A stretch of DNA of 64,000 nucleotides from Oscarella lobularis (Eukaryota > Porifera > Homoscleromorpha > Homosclerophorida > Oscarellidae). A program made the translations under genes and the position numbers. Positions 33,523-45,251 of this stretch are shown here, piece by piece. The notes under the pieces were generated by a model that saw nothing but the letters and a program-made list of their open reading frames with translations, had not been told where the DNA came from and made no database searches. The stretch spans positions 6,437,733-6,501,732 of the forward strand of contig NC_089175.1 of assembly GCF_947507565.1 (NCBI RefSeq). The letters are read 5' to 3'. Positions within the stretch are counted from its first letter, which is position 1; each line of letters begins with the position of its first letter.

Positions 33523-34141
33523 TAATATTTATTTTCTATGACTAATATTCCTTACCACTAGATGTTTGAATCAAGTGAACGCATTGAAAAGCTGGAGCAG
33601 CAACTGAAAGGAAGCAAAGCCAGAGGAGGACAAAGAGATTCGTCTAGTATTCTGCCATCTCGTCTTCACCTCAATAATGACGTTATCTAATAAAGGAGGA
33701 ACGCCCACATCAAAGCGGAGAAAATCCTGATACTCTTCCTAATGCTATCTATTATATTTGGAGTGCTTAGGGAAATCAGTGAATCGTCTCAAGAGTTCTC
33801 ACTGGATTTCAACCGAATCACCGGGGGCGGATCTCACGTCAAAACGGCAACTAATTCGTTCATCATCATCGTCCACGCCATCTCAGCAGCTGCGTTTATA
33901 TGCATTGACGATTCCGATTCCGATGAGGAGCTTGTGACATCGACTTGGGATCGATGATGAGATCTATATAGTTTATCTCGTTGAAGGAACGTTGGCAATC
34001 GTTCGAGGCGAGTCGTCAAGCCCGGCGGCGAATACGGATTGACGTGCATTAAAACTGGCCGTCGGCCTATATGTCTGTTTTTCTTTAAGCTGATCTTACC
34101 TCTACTAACGGGCAAAGTGGAGCGAACCCGTAAGCTCGATG
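33523..34141 (+). pseudogene. 3' part of a PDZ-gene relic
   Basis: Begins at the coiled-coil exon (ERIEKLEQQLKG near 33570) and continues through the NKGGTPTSKR-like and DDSDSDEE-encoding stretches. It matches 59598-60240 almost base for base, apart from small indels. The PDZ exons are missing here, so it is already truncated relative to the 26.4- and 52.5-kb copies. Confidence 0.65.
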
Positions 34142-34150
34142 AGAGAAAGT

Positions 34151-34333
34151 AGTCTCGCGTGGCCAGACCCTTCCCCAAATATCACAAGGAAAGGGTCTGG
34201 GGACATCCCTTTGATCTTCTGGTGTTCCGCTCCCCCATTAACGGGGGGAGCGGAACACCAGAAGATCAAAGGGATGTCCCCAGTCCCTGTGATATTTATA
34301 TCAAACAGGGGAAGGGTCTGGCCACGCGAGACT
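34151..34333. mobile_element. Foldback miniature element, 183 bp
   Basis: An almost complete palindrome: AGTCTCGCGTGGCCAGACCC at one end and its reverse complement at the other, with centre ccattaacgg. AGAGAAAGT flanks it at 34142-34150 and 34334-34342. The homologous site near 60248-60258 has one uninterrupted agagaaagtagg, so it is the empty site. If the terminal T/A are counted as element ends, the duplication is 7 bp rather than 9. Confidence 0.9.
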
Positions 34334-34910
34334 AGAGAAAGTAGGAGCACTGTGGGTGCGCTAAATTAGTATGCATGATGATCTCAAAGGCTATACAATG
34401 CGACGCGCCATTCGTGGGTGTGGCGCGCGTGTGGCGAAGTCTCGCCGTGGGAAAGGTCAAGGCATTTCCCATTCGTGTGTTGGGATTGAGTGAGAGAAAA
34501 CGAATGGTGTAAGAGAAACTCAAATAACGGAAAGTCAGAAGAAAGCCTCAGACGTAGTGTCTCAAGGACGTCAAGTAAGCTGTCAATTCCAATGGGATTC
34601 TTCAAATAGAAATGCTACTCAACAACCGCTATTTTATCTCATCTTATGTCACTTCCACTCCTACTGGTATTTCTCAATTCCCCGTGCGCGTTCTTTGTGA
34701 CCTCACTTTCAACATTCTCCGTGACTAAGCTCCGTCATTACTGTACCGCGAAAGTTTCGTAAACCAAATATATGAATTGCCCTTCCTGGGATACGTCAAA
34801 CGATGTGCGCCTTTTTTCAACTCTCGAAGTGCACCACTCCACGAAGGCACGAAGATGATGAGTCATTGAAATGGAGGAGGTCCACACTGTGGTGCTATTT
34901 GTCAATAATC

Positions 34911-35081
34911 ATGATCGCATAGTGAAAGCATCCAAGGTGGTCCTTCTGACGGTGCAAGCATTCGTCATCACCGCGCCGCCCCCAATCTCACGCTATAAAG
35001 GAAGGCTTTTCACCGAAGTTCCTCACTCGTTCTCAACGTCAACTGCAAGACAACGCTTTCGTCCAGAGAAAGGCTTCCGAC
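34911..35081 (+). promoter_or_regulatory. Promoter of copy C
   Basis: Conserved block cgcatagtgaaagcatccaa near 34916-34935 (also before E and F), TATAAAG at 34994-35000, and leader motif CAACGTCAACTGCAAG at 35034-35049. Confidence 0.6.
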
Positions 35082-38000
35082 ATGAGCGATTCTGACAAAG
35101 CGCAGCCGATAATCCTTCCGTCTTTGGGCAATGAGTTCCAACTTGGACAGTTCTACAACGCTCACACGAACAAGTTCTACGACGGCTTCTCCGCTTGGAA
35201 GGCTGAGGAGGTGGAGAAAACGCAGCGCATCGCCCACAACACGCACACCGAGTTCTTTCTCTCCACGAGCGACGAGAAGCGCAACGAGAACGCGGGGCTC
35301 GACGTCGAAGGATCCGTTTCGCTCAAGCTCGCTTTCCTTTCTGCTTCGGGCTCCGCAAAATACTTGAGCGAGACGAAGTCGCACGCGTACGAGGCGCGCG
35401 TCGGCGCTACGTGCCGGGTGAAGACTCGCGAGAGGTGGATGCCCATGGAGCAGATGATGAACTTGAAGTACGACATGGTGCTCGCGAATCCTGACTATAC
35501 TCACTTCGTCTAGAGAGTCGTTGAGGGCGGCCAAGCCCATCTCTCGTTCACCAAGAAATGTTCGAGTTCCGATGAAGAGACCGAGATTAAAGGATCGCTC
35601 TCCGGTGCTCTAAAGACGCTCGTTACCGTCGAGGGTAGTCTCGCTCTGGACAAGAAAGACGCGTTGGAAAAGGAGCAGTCGTCTTGCGAAGTCAAGCTTA
35701 CATGCGACTACGATCCTCCGAATCCAATAGTGACGTTTGCAGATGCAATCGAAGAGGCCGCGCACTTGCCCCAGCGCCTCCAAGGAAAGACGCACACGCT
35801 CACTGTGCATCTCTTGCCTGTCCATATGCTGGACTCTCGTGCCTTGCGTATTTCCCGATCTCTAGATCAAACGGACATGTCTGACGTGTCAGCTGTACTT
35901 GACAATTTTCAGCAAGCTCGACTGGAACTTGATTACACCAGCAAAGAAGTCGTCAATAAGAAATGGTTTCCCAACATCTACAAGCAAGTGCAGATTGTGG
36001 AGAAACATCTGAAGGACGCCTACGTCTCTTTTAAGAACGTCTGCACGACAATCCTTCCTCAGCTTCGAAGTGCTCGCGCCTTGGACGAAAGCACACGGCA
36101 ACTGAAAGCCAAATTGCGAAATGCAATTAAAGAAGCAGAGAATGCAGTAAAAATAGCATGTCATTTTGTGAAAGCGAAGGAGAAGGAGAACATAGCGATT
36201 GACCGCATCCTCAAAGAAGCCCATGGACATCAGATAATCAATGACCTGACGAATGAAGTATCGACCAAGTCTCATTGCCTGAGTCTCTCGCTAGCGGCGG
36301 TTGACACCAAGACGCATTGCTCGCAGAAAAAGTTGGGTCGCTGCAAAAAACTGATCACTTCGTGTTTGAGCTCGCCCGCTGCACAAGATGACGTCGACGT
36401 CGACGACGACGACGACGACGACGATGACAACGACGACGATGACGATGACGATGACGATGCCGAGTGGTTTGAGAATGACTCTATTGTGCGAAACATTTTC
36501 TCAAACCTCGAGACCCTAGGAGAAACAAAGAAAATCAACGAAGAGGGAAAGGTGCTTGAAAGTATGAAGTATTGCATCGGTCGCATTGCAAAGATCACGC
36601 AACCTCGCAAGATCGCTGTATCTTGCGGTAATGTCGTCGTGGTGGACGAGCGTGGAATGATACGCGAAGCTTTTTTTCACGGCCAGCCCACTGGCGTCCG
36701 CGCAAAGGAGGAGAAGAAGGAAGAGAAGAAGGAGGAGCTGCCGTTTGTCAGCGTGCAGTGGAACGATGAGAGCCCAGACGATGACATTGCCAAGTGCCGC
36801 ATCACGTTCTGGAAAATCTGTGACGACACCGAGAAGCCTCCTAGCAATGACGAAGATGTTACTCGCCGGAAGAGCCAGCATACAGACGTTAAAATCGTGA
36901 CTTCTTCAAAGGTTACCTTTCCGGAAGGGCTCCTAGAAGACGGCTGCTACTACGGCTTGTCTGTCCAGACCCTCTCCAAGTTCTTCGGTTTGTCGCCGTC
37001 TTCCGATGCAGTTGTGCTTCAGACAAGTCGAGCCCCGTCTATCGTGTCTAAGATCGTGGAATTCTACAGAGTCGGTCAAAAGAAGTCTATTCTAAGATCC
37101 GGATGGGAACTAGACAAGAAGACTAATTTCTTGGTCGTTGGGCGCGAAACAGACAAGAGTTGCACAAGGAGAGACCTTAAGACGGGGAAAGTCGCTGTCG
37201 ACCTGGTTGACGTTATGCCCGAGTATGAACCCTATATTCGGGCACCGGAAGATGACAAAAATGCGAAAGTCGTATTGATGACGGGTGAAAGCGGCCACGG
37301 CAAGAGCACTCACATCAACGGTTTCTTCAATTGGATCTTCAGAATCTCACCACAAGATCCTATCCGACTTCTGCTCGTTGATGACCGCAAACACAGCGGC
37401 CTGCACGCGGTCACGAAGAAGATCACGGTGTACCGAATTCGGCCTCATGAAGGTTGCAGAATCAATGAGCCGCTCTATCTGATTGATAGTCCCGGTTTCG
37501 GTGATACGGAGGGTATCGAAGCCGACGAGTACGTTGCTCGAACGTACACGGCGCTTTTTCAGCTTATTACCAAGATCGACTGCGTTGCTCTAGCGATGCG
37601 TGCAACCGAGAATCGCTGCGGTCCGAAGACGAAAGCTGTTCTGCACAATATCCTTCACCAGTTCGGAAAAAACGTGAAAGACAACATCATAGCGCTACTG
37701 ACGTTTGCTGACGCCGCAAAGCCGCCCGCTTTGCTTGCACTCGATGAAGTGAAGGTACCTTTACATCAGAGCGTCAAGATTAACAACGCTTTCTTTGTGT
37801 GTGCTGGAATGCCCAAGCAAGGTGACTTGGACGTGTTTGATCAGTTCTATTGGCGCCTGTACGAAGCCGGAAATGAAAGAATGTTTGAAGCCATTCAGCA
37901 CCTCGTGGCTGTTCCTGCAGGACAGAGCGCGAAAGTAACAGAAGAGCGTACAAAGTTGAACGGGCACCTGTCGTTTCTCCGCGAGTCTATTATCAATTCT

Positions 38001-38954
38001 GTGAACCGCGGGAATAAAATCAGTGCTGACTTGGACATCATGAAACTCGGCATCACGGCTCCTCCAAATGCTTTGATCCAAGTAACAGTCCCCGTAACCA
38101 CAAGAACGGATCTTCCTCCTGGCATCCACACGACATTGTGCAATGTCTGCAACTTCACTTGCCATCTCGAGTGCCCAATTGCTGGCAATGAAAAAAAGGG
38201 TTGTAGGGCAATGGATAATCACGGTTATTGCAGAATATGCCCACGCAAATGCAAGTGGGATGCACATCGCGATGACACATTTTATTATGAAACCGTTGAC
38301 AAGTTGGTACAACGGCGCAATGACGAAATCATCGCGCAGTGGAGCGACAACGGAAAAAGTGTCGAATCTGCTCTTCTTAAGCTTATCACTGAGTTCATCA
38401 AAGAACAGAAAACCATTCTGGCAAGCCTTCATAGTATGCACGATCTGCACAAGCAACTCTGTCTTATTGCACTGCGTCATAATCCAAAAGGTATCCTCGA
38501 CTACGTCGACAGTTTGATCGTTGAAGCTAAAACTCGAGGAGCAACCTCAGAAGTCAAAGCTCTCTATGTGGCTCGAGACGTCATCAACTTATCCGACGCC
38601 GTTGGCAAAGATGCTGATACTGCGACAAAGAGCAGCGAAATGATGAACAAGGTCATGGAGAAGGTCAAAACTGCTCTTGAAGGGCGAGTGAAAATGTCGA
38701 AAGAAGAACGTCTCACAACGCAAAATCAGCCAAGCACTTTCTACTACGAAATACACAAGATGCTCCCGAAGAGTTATCAACAGAGAGTTCCTAAGCCAGT
38801 GAAGCCGTTGGCAATACGGAAAGTAAGTGCTTTTATAGGCGTCGCAGAAGCATCAACGGTGGATTTCAAAACGGACCTTCAGTGTGTCATCAGCGTCATC
38901 AAAGTTCTTCTTAACGACGGCATCTTTGCCATGTTCCAGTCGAAAGAAAGCTGA
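35082..38954 (+). pseudogene. Stonustoxin-like/GTPase gene with early stop (copy C)
   Basis: Same architecture as copy A: N-terminal module, helical region, an Asp-run encoded near 36390-36460, FN3-like domain, GTPase GESGHGKST near 37285, and zinc cluster CNVCNFTCHLEC near 38140. An in-frame TAG at 35511-35513 interrupts it after 143 codons, inside the N-terminal module. The rest of the frame is open to 38954. Copy F, its near-identical sister, is open at the same place. The downstream frame shows no other break, so the stop is recent, an allele, or a sequencing error. A shorter product lacking most of the N-terminal module could start at 35664. Confidence 0.8.
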
Positions 38955-39330
38955 GCAGTACAGTTCCCTGAGCTGAATGGAATCTTTTATGTAACCTATC
39001 TACACAGCGTACTTGTCACACGTTTCTTGCATGTCTTCTTTTTGTCAATGATCCTAAAGAGGGGTCCCCTGTGCTAGGCCTATCCAGTTCCCTTCTGCGA
39101 AGTTTTCGCTGGCCAACATGCGCCTTCTCGTTCCTTCTTCTTCCTTTTCCTTTCATCATCGTAGTCGCAAGTTGCGCGTGCTCGTCGCACCATGAATCCT
39201 AAACACGTCGGCGTTCGTAGGTGGCAATTAATTAAAACAACAGAATTGATTATTCTCAATTTTTCTCACCAAGGGAGGCATCAAAGATATTCTATTCGAG
39301 GCATCGACCGTTTCCGTTTCGGTCTTTCCA
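38955..39330. other. 3' flank of copy C
   Basis: About 150 bp still resemble the 3' flanks of copies A and E (tgaatggaatcttttatgta, gcatgtcttctttttg). Nothing else is recognised. Confidence 0.5.
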
Positions 39331-39680
39331 GGGAGCCCGGAGACGCGCGTTAGCAGAAGCACTTCGCAGCCAAATTTCCCATTACCCGTCGCTCCGGACG
39401 TAAGTTGGCGTTGGCATTCGGTTCACTTTCATTTACAACACCGTCTCGCAGAGATCTAAAGACGGGGACCCCGTCTCGTCCGAAGAGAGATGCAAGAGAG
39501 CACGGGGGGAAGCGATCTCCTCTCTCCGTCCCTGTCGAAAGGCAAAGAAGAGCGACGTTCGCTCGTCGAGCGAACTGTGATAATCGTTCGAGACGAATCG
39601 TCGGGCGGCGGATACGGATTGACCGTGAGCGGAGATAATCCCGTTTTCGTGCAATCAATCAAGCAAGGTACGTTGGGGGG
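39331..39680 (+). pseudogene. PDZ-gene relic, first exon only
   Basis: Contains the shared leader (gcgttagcagaag...gctccggacgtaag) and the exon encoding GYGLTVSGDNPVFVQSIKQG. A donor (gtacgttggg) follows, but no second PDZ exon. Confidence 0.65.
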
Positions 39681-40465
39681 GATTCCTGCTATATTATCAC
39701 TGCCGCCTCCCGCGCTTTCGCAGCGCTGCTGCATTGCGAACGAATAAAAGCAATGACTACTCACTGCTGTTTCCCAAACGGTTAGATAGTCGTACCACGA
39801 AGGTGAAAAGCGGAGCTGAAAGAGGCAGCTACTTCACTGGTACTATAAGCCGGGCATATGTACGTCGCGCTATTTGTACGTAGCGAGCACAGGCTGCATG
39901 GCACACAAGCCGCATCAAACCAAATACCAAATTTGATCAGTCTATGGCCAGCGCTGGAAATAAGCACTCTTTTCTAGCAATCGTTTTATGTCAATTTATT
40001 TCTCAATGGTGAGATTCGACATGAAGCGTGTGGCGCGGAGTCTTGCCGTGGGAACGGTCTAGAGGATCCTCGCACCTAAGCGGAACCTTAAGAAGCGAAC
40101 ATTAGAAAAAAGGTCATTATTGTAGTAGTTGTATTTCGAGGACGTGTCGATTCATGGGTGCTCTAGTTAGTGCAGCGTGTCAGCACTTTATCTTGGACTA
40201 AGTACTGTAGGTGCACTGTACCATGCAGGTTCCGGCAGGACAGCAGCATGCAGAAGCACTTTACTCGAAGCTCTGCAACTCGTGCGCGGATCCATGGCAA
40301 CGAAAGCGGAGAACTTACTGCTTTTACTACCAATTAACGTAAGAAAATTTGCTCAAAAATTCAAGGCGACAATTAAGTATAGAAAATACAAATACGTGCC
40401 ACTGCTTTTCACTATAAAAGTGCTGCAGTAATAGGTTTTTAAAAGTGCAACTTTCGCTCGGCTAT
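39681..40465. other. Intergenic, nothing recognised
   Basis: No supportable exon. It separates two convergently oriented genes. Confidence 0.4.
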
Positions 40466-43400
40466 TTACAGTAATGTGCACAATTTTTGGAATACTCCTC
40501 GCGACTCCGACCGAGATAACTTTTTCGATAAATCGTCCAATAATTCGTCCGACCGAGAACACTTTTTCGATAAATCGTCCAATAATTCGTCCGACTGAGA
40601 ACACTTTTTTGATAAATCGTTCAATAATTCATCCGGTAGATGAAAAACTTCAGCAGCCGTTGCTTTCCTATTTGCTTTGCAAAGAGCGATGCACAGCGCT
40701 CTAACTGATGCAGAATTTGAGGTGCACTGCATCCATTCTTGTAAAGCTTGGTAAGCTTTTTCCCGGCACTCTTTGTTGTCACTTTCAATCTGTTCAAGCT
40801 TGGTATCAGGAACAGAAAGTTTTCGAGCAATGCGCTTCCATTCAGAAGCAATCTCATCACTCAGGTCATCTAGCTCGTCCCGTGAAGGCTTTCTTTCTAG
40901 TGCTGCAATACAGTAGATACGTAAAACGTGAATACAAAATCTAACAAAACCAGTGTACCTTTTTGTGAATCCTGAGATTCAGAAGGAGAGACATTCTGAA
41001 GATCTTATTCGGTAATATAATACACGCAGAAATAACTATTTGTCCTACCTCTTTCTTGTACCAGCGATGAACCAGTTTCAGATGTTTGTTTGAAATGCAT
41101 CTTTTGGATTTGTATAGAACTGGAGCCGGCGTACGATCCGAATTCTTCGGATTACAGCTGTTCGTCTGTTTTACTAAACTGCCATCGTTTGGTGGTTGAT
41201 AAAGCGGGTCTCCAGCATCTTTGCGTCTGATGCAATCAGAAACTTGGTAGTAGTATTCAAGCGTCAGCCCCGTCATTCCTCGCTTCTTTGCGTCTGTAAT
41301 ACTGTTCTCTATTAGCTCTCGAATTTCAGGAGCCCTCTTTGAAACCGATGACATTGCCTCATTTTTGTCTCCATCCCAGCTAATTGAGACAATGATACAA
41401 GTGCCTTTATCATAAAACAACAGCTCAAGCACCAGCCTGTTTCCTATTTTGAAATGGCAACGAGAACGATCAAGATCACATTCAGGAAACGTTCGTGCAC
41501 ATTTTGTCACAATTCGAAAGAAGAAAGCTTGAGGAATCTTCTGCACTTTGTAGGGATAAATGATAATGGGTGGAGGAAAAGATTCGTCGTCCGCGCTTGG
41601 ACGATGATTCTCCCAGATACAGAAATCGTTTTGCTGCCGTTGCGAGAGCATGCACGGAATGAGGAAGTCCGAAGGAGAAGCTTTAGGTAAATCGCATAAA
41701 ATGTCTAGCGTTCTTAACACTTCTAAAACTTGATCATAATCTTTGAGATCAACCTCTGCTTCTGCTAGCTTGGCCTGGACTATGTCTTCGCTGCATTCTC
41801 CCGTTTTACAGAGCTGTCGCCACTCGCGTTGATACATACCCTCCCGAGGCTCTTTAGCGGTTACAAATGCGGCAACAGTACTGATCAGCCATTTAGGATC
41901 AACAATGACAACTTTAGCCAGCTTAGGAACGTCCCAGAAATAAAAGATTACGCCAACGCTGTTTAGAAACCTTAGAGCAAGCTGCGCTTCTTTGTCAGAT
42001 TTTATTCCACAGAGAAAAGAAATTATAACAGCTTCACTGACGCTAATAATCTTTCCCTCTGTCCACGAAACAAGAGACAGCTCGAAACGAACCCACGCCA
42101 CTGGCATAGGAACTTCTTCGTTTTTTTCGGACCAATATTTTCTTGAAGAATTGTCAAGTATGGAAGTTATTTTTTCGACGCCTTTACAACGCTCAGCTGA
42201 GTCTGTTTGCCCAGACTTGGTGTTATCAATCGAAAAGAACCACCATCCGTTTTCTAGGTTTCTGACAATATGATCTTCGCACTTTAAGTCACTGATCAAT
42301 TCGCTAAGTTCATTATTCTGAGATTCCAAGAAGTCTTTATAATTTGGCATTTTTGACGCTTCATCAATGTGAGTAGCGGCGATTAAAACAGCCGGATATT
42401 TGACACCTAAGTCTTTCCCCAAATAAGAGGAATGCGTTTGAGAAGGACCATGGCTTATGCTAATTGATGTGAACCAGTGCCGAAGGAAGTCTCGGTTGTA
42501 CTCAATACATTCCAACTCAAGAGGCACATCCTTTAAATTGCCTCCAGGACGAAAAGCCGATTGTGCCCTGTCACCAAGGGGCTTGCTGATGTCAAAAACC
42601 AGTAAATACACGCAAACCTTGTACTCAGATTCGATTGGCATTAGAGCAGCGTGAGAAGTTAAGTATCTTTCTTGCCCACCTAAATCCCAGAGAAGCTTTG
42701 AGCTGACTTCAAAATTCGCGAGAGCTTCACTTGACTGCAGGTACGTGGCAATCATTTTCTGCTTTTCATCTGTTAATTTTTTATTATTAACAGCAGTCTT
42801 GAAAGCGCGCTTGAGTTGCAAGACAAGCTTTGAACTGGCTTCCAAATTCGGAAGACTTGCGAGAGCTTTACTTAACTGGAGACACATGGCCAGTTCAGCT
42901 GCTCTCTTTTTAGCGCGCCGTTCTTCCTCCCGAGCAGCAGCAATGACGTCATTTTCAGTGATCACTACGAAGTCCTCTAAAAGATCATCACTTATCAAAT
43001 CTGCATTTTGAGTTTTCCATCTGGATGTATCAGTTGCTAGGCTCTGAGATCAAAGATATTTTAAAATTGATAATGGGAAAAATAAACTAACTTGATTCTT
43101 TTGTTTTGTAATGACGTAACCAGCAGCAAGACATTTATCTAAATTTGCCTTCTCGTATTCTTCTTCAGTCCAGGCTTGCTGACCGGTCTTTCCTTCTGCT
43201 GCTGTTACAGCCACGTAAATAGCACCCCCGTCCGTGCTTGGGTTTTGTGCTTTAAAGGGGCGATCCAAGAAGGAGTCTATTAGGCACGATTTTCCCGCAC
43301 CGTCTTGACCAACCACCATCACGCGGTATCGATTTACAGGAACTGAGCCAGAATCAAGAGCTTGCTGGTAAATGCTATGAAGCATAGTTTCTTCTGTTTC

Positions 43401-43964
43401 CTCGGCCTCTGTCGAGTCTGAACCCGACATCTCGTTGCGATCAGAAGTCTTAGTTTTATCCTCTATGGAGAAGCAAGACGTCTCATCCTCATCCTCACAT
43501 CTCTTCTCTCGGGATATTTTCCAGTCACGCTTAGGCTTAGTTTTGACAAGCGTCGGTTTTATTGAAGAGGTACCGACAGTTGTCCTATCTATGACTTCAT
43601 GATCATCATACTTCTCATTAAAAACTTCGTTCTCGCATTCTTGCGATGCCGTATCTGCGTCCGTTGAAAAAACAGAGTAGCGGATGCTCGTCTCCTTCTC
43701 CTCCTGCGTCTCGTGATTGTACTCATCAGCTTCAACTTTAGGCTCCTTTCGATTCTCGGCAATGTCATCCTCGAAATCGGAGTTGCCTTGCGCTTTCACG
43801 TATTCTAGCACTTCTTCTTTAGTAATCTTTTCGCTTGTCGAAACTAAGAGTATTTTTAAAGGCGTTTCTTCCAATTCCAAGCTCTCAAACTTACAGTCCT
43901 GCCTGTTCTCGCCAATACTGCATTCGGGAGAGTCTAAGTCAGCAAGAGAGGATAAGCGGCTCAT
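40466..43964 (-). CDS. Roc-COR-Death protein without ankyrins
   Basis: Minus-strand exons: 43964-43092, 43043-41049, 40971-40959 and 40902-40466. The N-terminal 200 residues are acidic and low in complexity. Roc is split by the first intron: G1 GQDGAGKS (near 43300) in exon 1 and DLGGQERYL (near 42680) in exon 2. ATHID is the G4-like motif. COR spans about 42100-41650. A 13-nt microexon (encoding DSQK plus one base) joins in phase to a Death domain (ASEWKRIARKLSVPDTKLEQIE, ALQEWMQ). The tail is a 15-codon tandem repeat (SDELLDDLSKKCSR). ATG 43964 is the first in-frame ATG. A more upstream start would need another exon. Diverged from the ankyrin-ROCO family here (different introns). Role: GTP switch with death-fold output. 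Confidence 0.85.
40500..40660 (-). repeat. 45-bp coding tandem repeat at the C-terminus of the ROCO-Death gene
   Basis: Three units of 42-45 bp encode DELLDDLSKKCSRS with small changes (LNDLSKKCSQ, LDDLSKKCSR, LDDLSKKLSR). On plus it reads aacactttttcgataaatcg repeatedly. It follows directly after the Death domain. Confidence 0.85.
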
Positions 43965-44071
43965 CTTCCAGCCTGATGTAGTACTCAATTGCGTGTCATG
44001 AGGTGAACTCGTGATATAAACTCCCACTTCTGATGGCTCCGCCTTCTTTTTATAAGCATGTATATGACTCC

Positions 44072-44122
44072 ACAAACCCCTTGAAAAAAATCTTCTGGCA
44101 CCCACACCACCTTATGCAAGAG
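44072..44122 (+). pseudogene. Short fragment of a stonustoxin-like gene
   Basis: About 50 bp (ccacaaa...ttctggcacccacaccaccttatgcaa) match copy A near 10801-10853, the segment just before the zinc cluster. No flanking homology is seen. It is probably filler DNA captured during repair. Confidence 0.6.
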
Positions 44123-44349
44123 AGACTGAAGACGTGAAGGGCAGATATGCACGACGGCCACACGCTCAATTTTTCCATATTTTATTTCCACAGACGCACG
44201 CAGTACAAAAATCATTCTACCGAAAATCTAACGTGTCTCATGGCCTTTCTTCTCTCCTTTGGTCTTCGTCCATTATTTTTCTTCAGCGCGCGACCTAAAA
44301 AATGGTATTAGTCACTGTAAAATAATCGTCGTACCTACCTTTTGGTTTG

Positions 44350-45000
44350 CGTCCGTATTAGCGTAACCCAGGCTACACCGCGCGGAGGTTCGGACGCTTC
44401 GTAGCCCAGGGAAGTCTTCGCAAAGCGATGACTCCCTTCCAAAAATTGTCGGGTGAGTTGCGCGTCATCGGCCACCCCACGTGTACCCGCCTGGATGAGA
44501 GTCGGTCCCTAATACCGAAGTCCCCCGGCGCGGTGGTACAAGCAAACCCTTCGGTATGTGTTCCAGAGAAGAACCGGGGCTACTGGAAGTGGAGAACGGC
44601 CGACCACTGTTTGTAGAGGCCGACAAGAAAGACAGTGCAATGCCCGAAATGCCTTCACCTGAGCCGGATCATCGTCGGTCTAATCGTGCTATCGGGTGAG
44701 AAAAGTGCCGGCAACCAGACCGTTTTTGAACACCCCCTCCAAGCCGTAACCGCTCGAGCCTAGCGCGGTTCGTGCTTGTTAGCAACAATAAGACCTAAGC
44801 GATCGTTCTGCCCAGTGCGCGTACCGAGGCCGAAGCCCCCCTTCGCCCTGCCTACGGGCTCCGGCACGGATTATCCGTGGGCCACGCTGATCCGACACCC
44901 AGACTTGCCTTTTGCCTTCCCCCGAGCCGGTCCGTTCAAGAACGAGACGTAGCGAACCACGCCGCATCCACCCTCAGCCGCAACTGAGGGGAAATCGGTG
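44350..45000. other. GC-rich block of unknown nature
   Basis: Clearly richer in G+C than its neighbours, with many CpG and no long convincing reading frame. The style (gtaccgaggccgaag, ggagcccgtaggcag on minus) recalls structured rRNA-spacer DNA, but I cannot match it to 18S, 28S or 5S. It could also be a CpG island for the exon at 45162. Confidence 0.35.
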
Positions 45001-45161
45001 TGCTCTTCGCTTTTCAATCGTGTAGCTCCGCCCAGCGCGCTCATTGGTCCGTGGAGGTCACGTGTGACTCGCCTAGCGCTCTCAATGGTGGAAACGAATA
45101 GGTGCGAAATTATAAACCGTTGATTAGTCAGCAATTGACGCCTCAAGGCTCAAGTTTCAAG

Positions 45162-45251
45162 ATGGCGATCGATAAGCCTCGTGGCCGCGTGGACGCCTTT
45201 TCTCTCTTCTTCACGCTATCGTCGACCTTCCAGATATCGAAGACAAGCCAG
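45162..45251 (+). CDS. Possible first exon of an HMG-box-type gene
   Basis: ATG followed by 30 codons beginning MAIDKPRGRVDAFSLFF and a donor cag/gtacac. KPRGR...AF.LFF resembles the start of HMGB boxes. A further open stretch (about 45438-45583, basic, ending at a gtgtgt donor) may belong to it. The next recognisable sequence is stonustoxin-like copy D, so the gene is probably truncated. Confidence 0.3.

Noticed and set aside
36272-36610. Minus-strand serine-rich frame
   Set aside because: It is the reverse of the GAC/GAT (Asp) microsatellite and its flanks, not a gene.
40466-40660. CRISPR-like regular repeat
   Set aside because: The units are contiguous with no spacers, lie in a coding exon, and the genome is eukaryotic.
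40474-40704. Plus-strand repeat protein (NRPIIRPTENTFS repeats)
   Set aside because: Antisense of the C-terminal tandem repeat of the ROCO-Death gene. The minus frame joins a Death domain in phase and explains the repeat.
42745-43011. 88-codon plus-strand frame
   Set aside because: Antisense to the Roc exon of the minus-strand ROCO gene, with no independent support.
44779-45146. Minus-strand frames in the GC-rich block
   Set aside because: High GC lowers stop frequency. The composition is arginine/glycine-rich without domain features.
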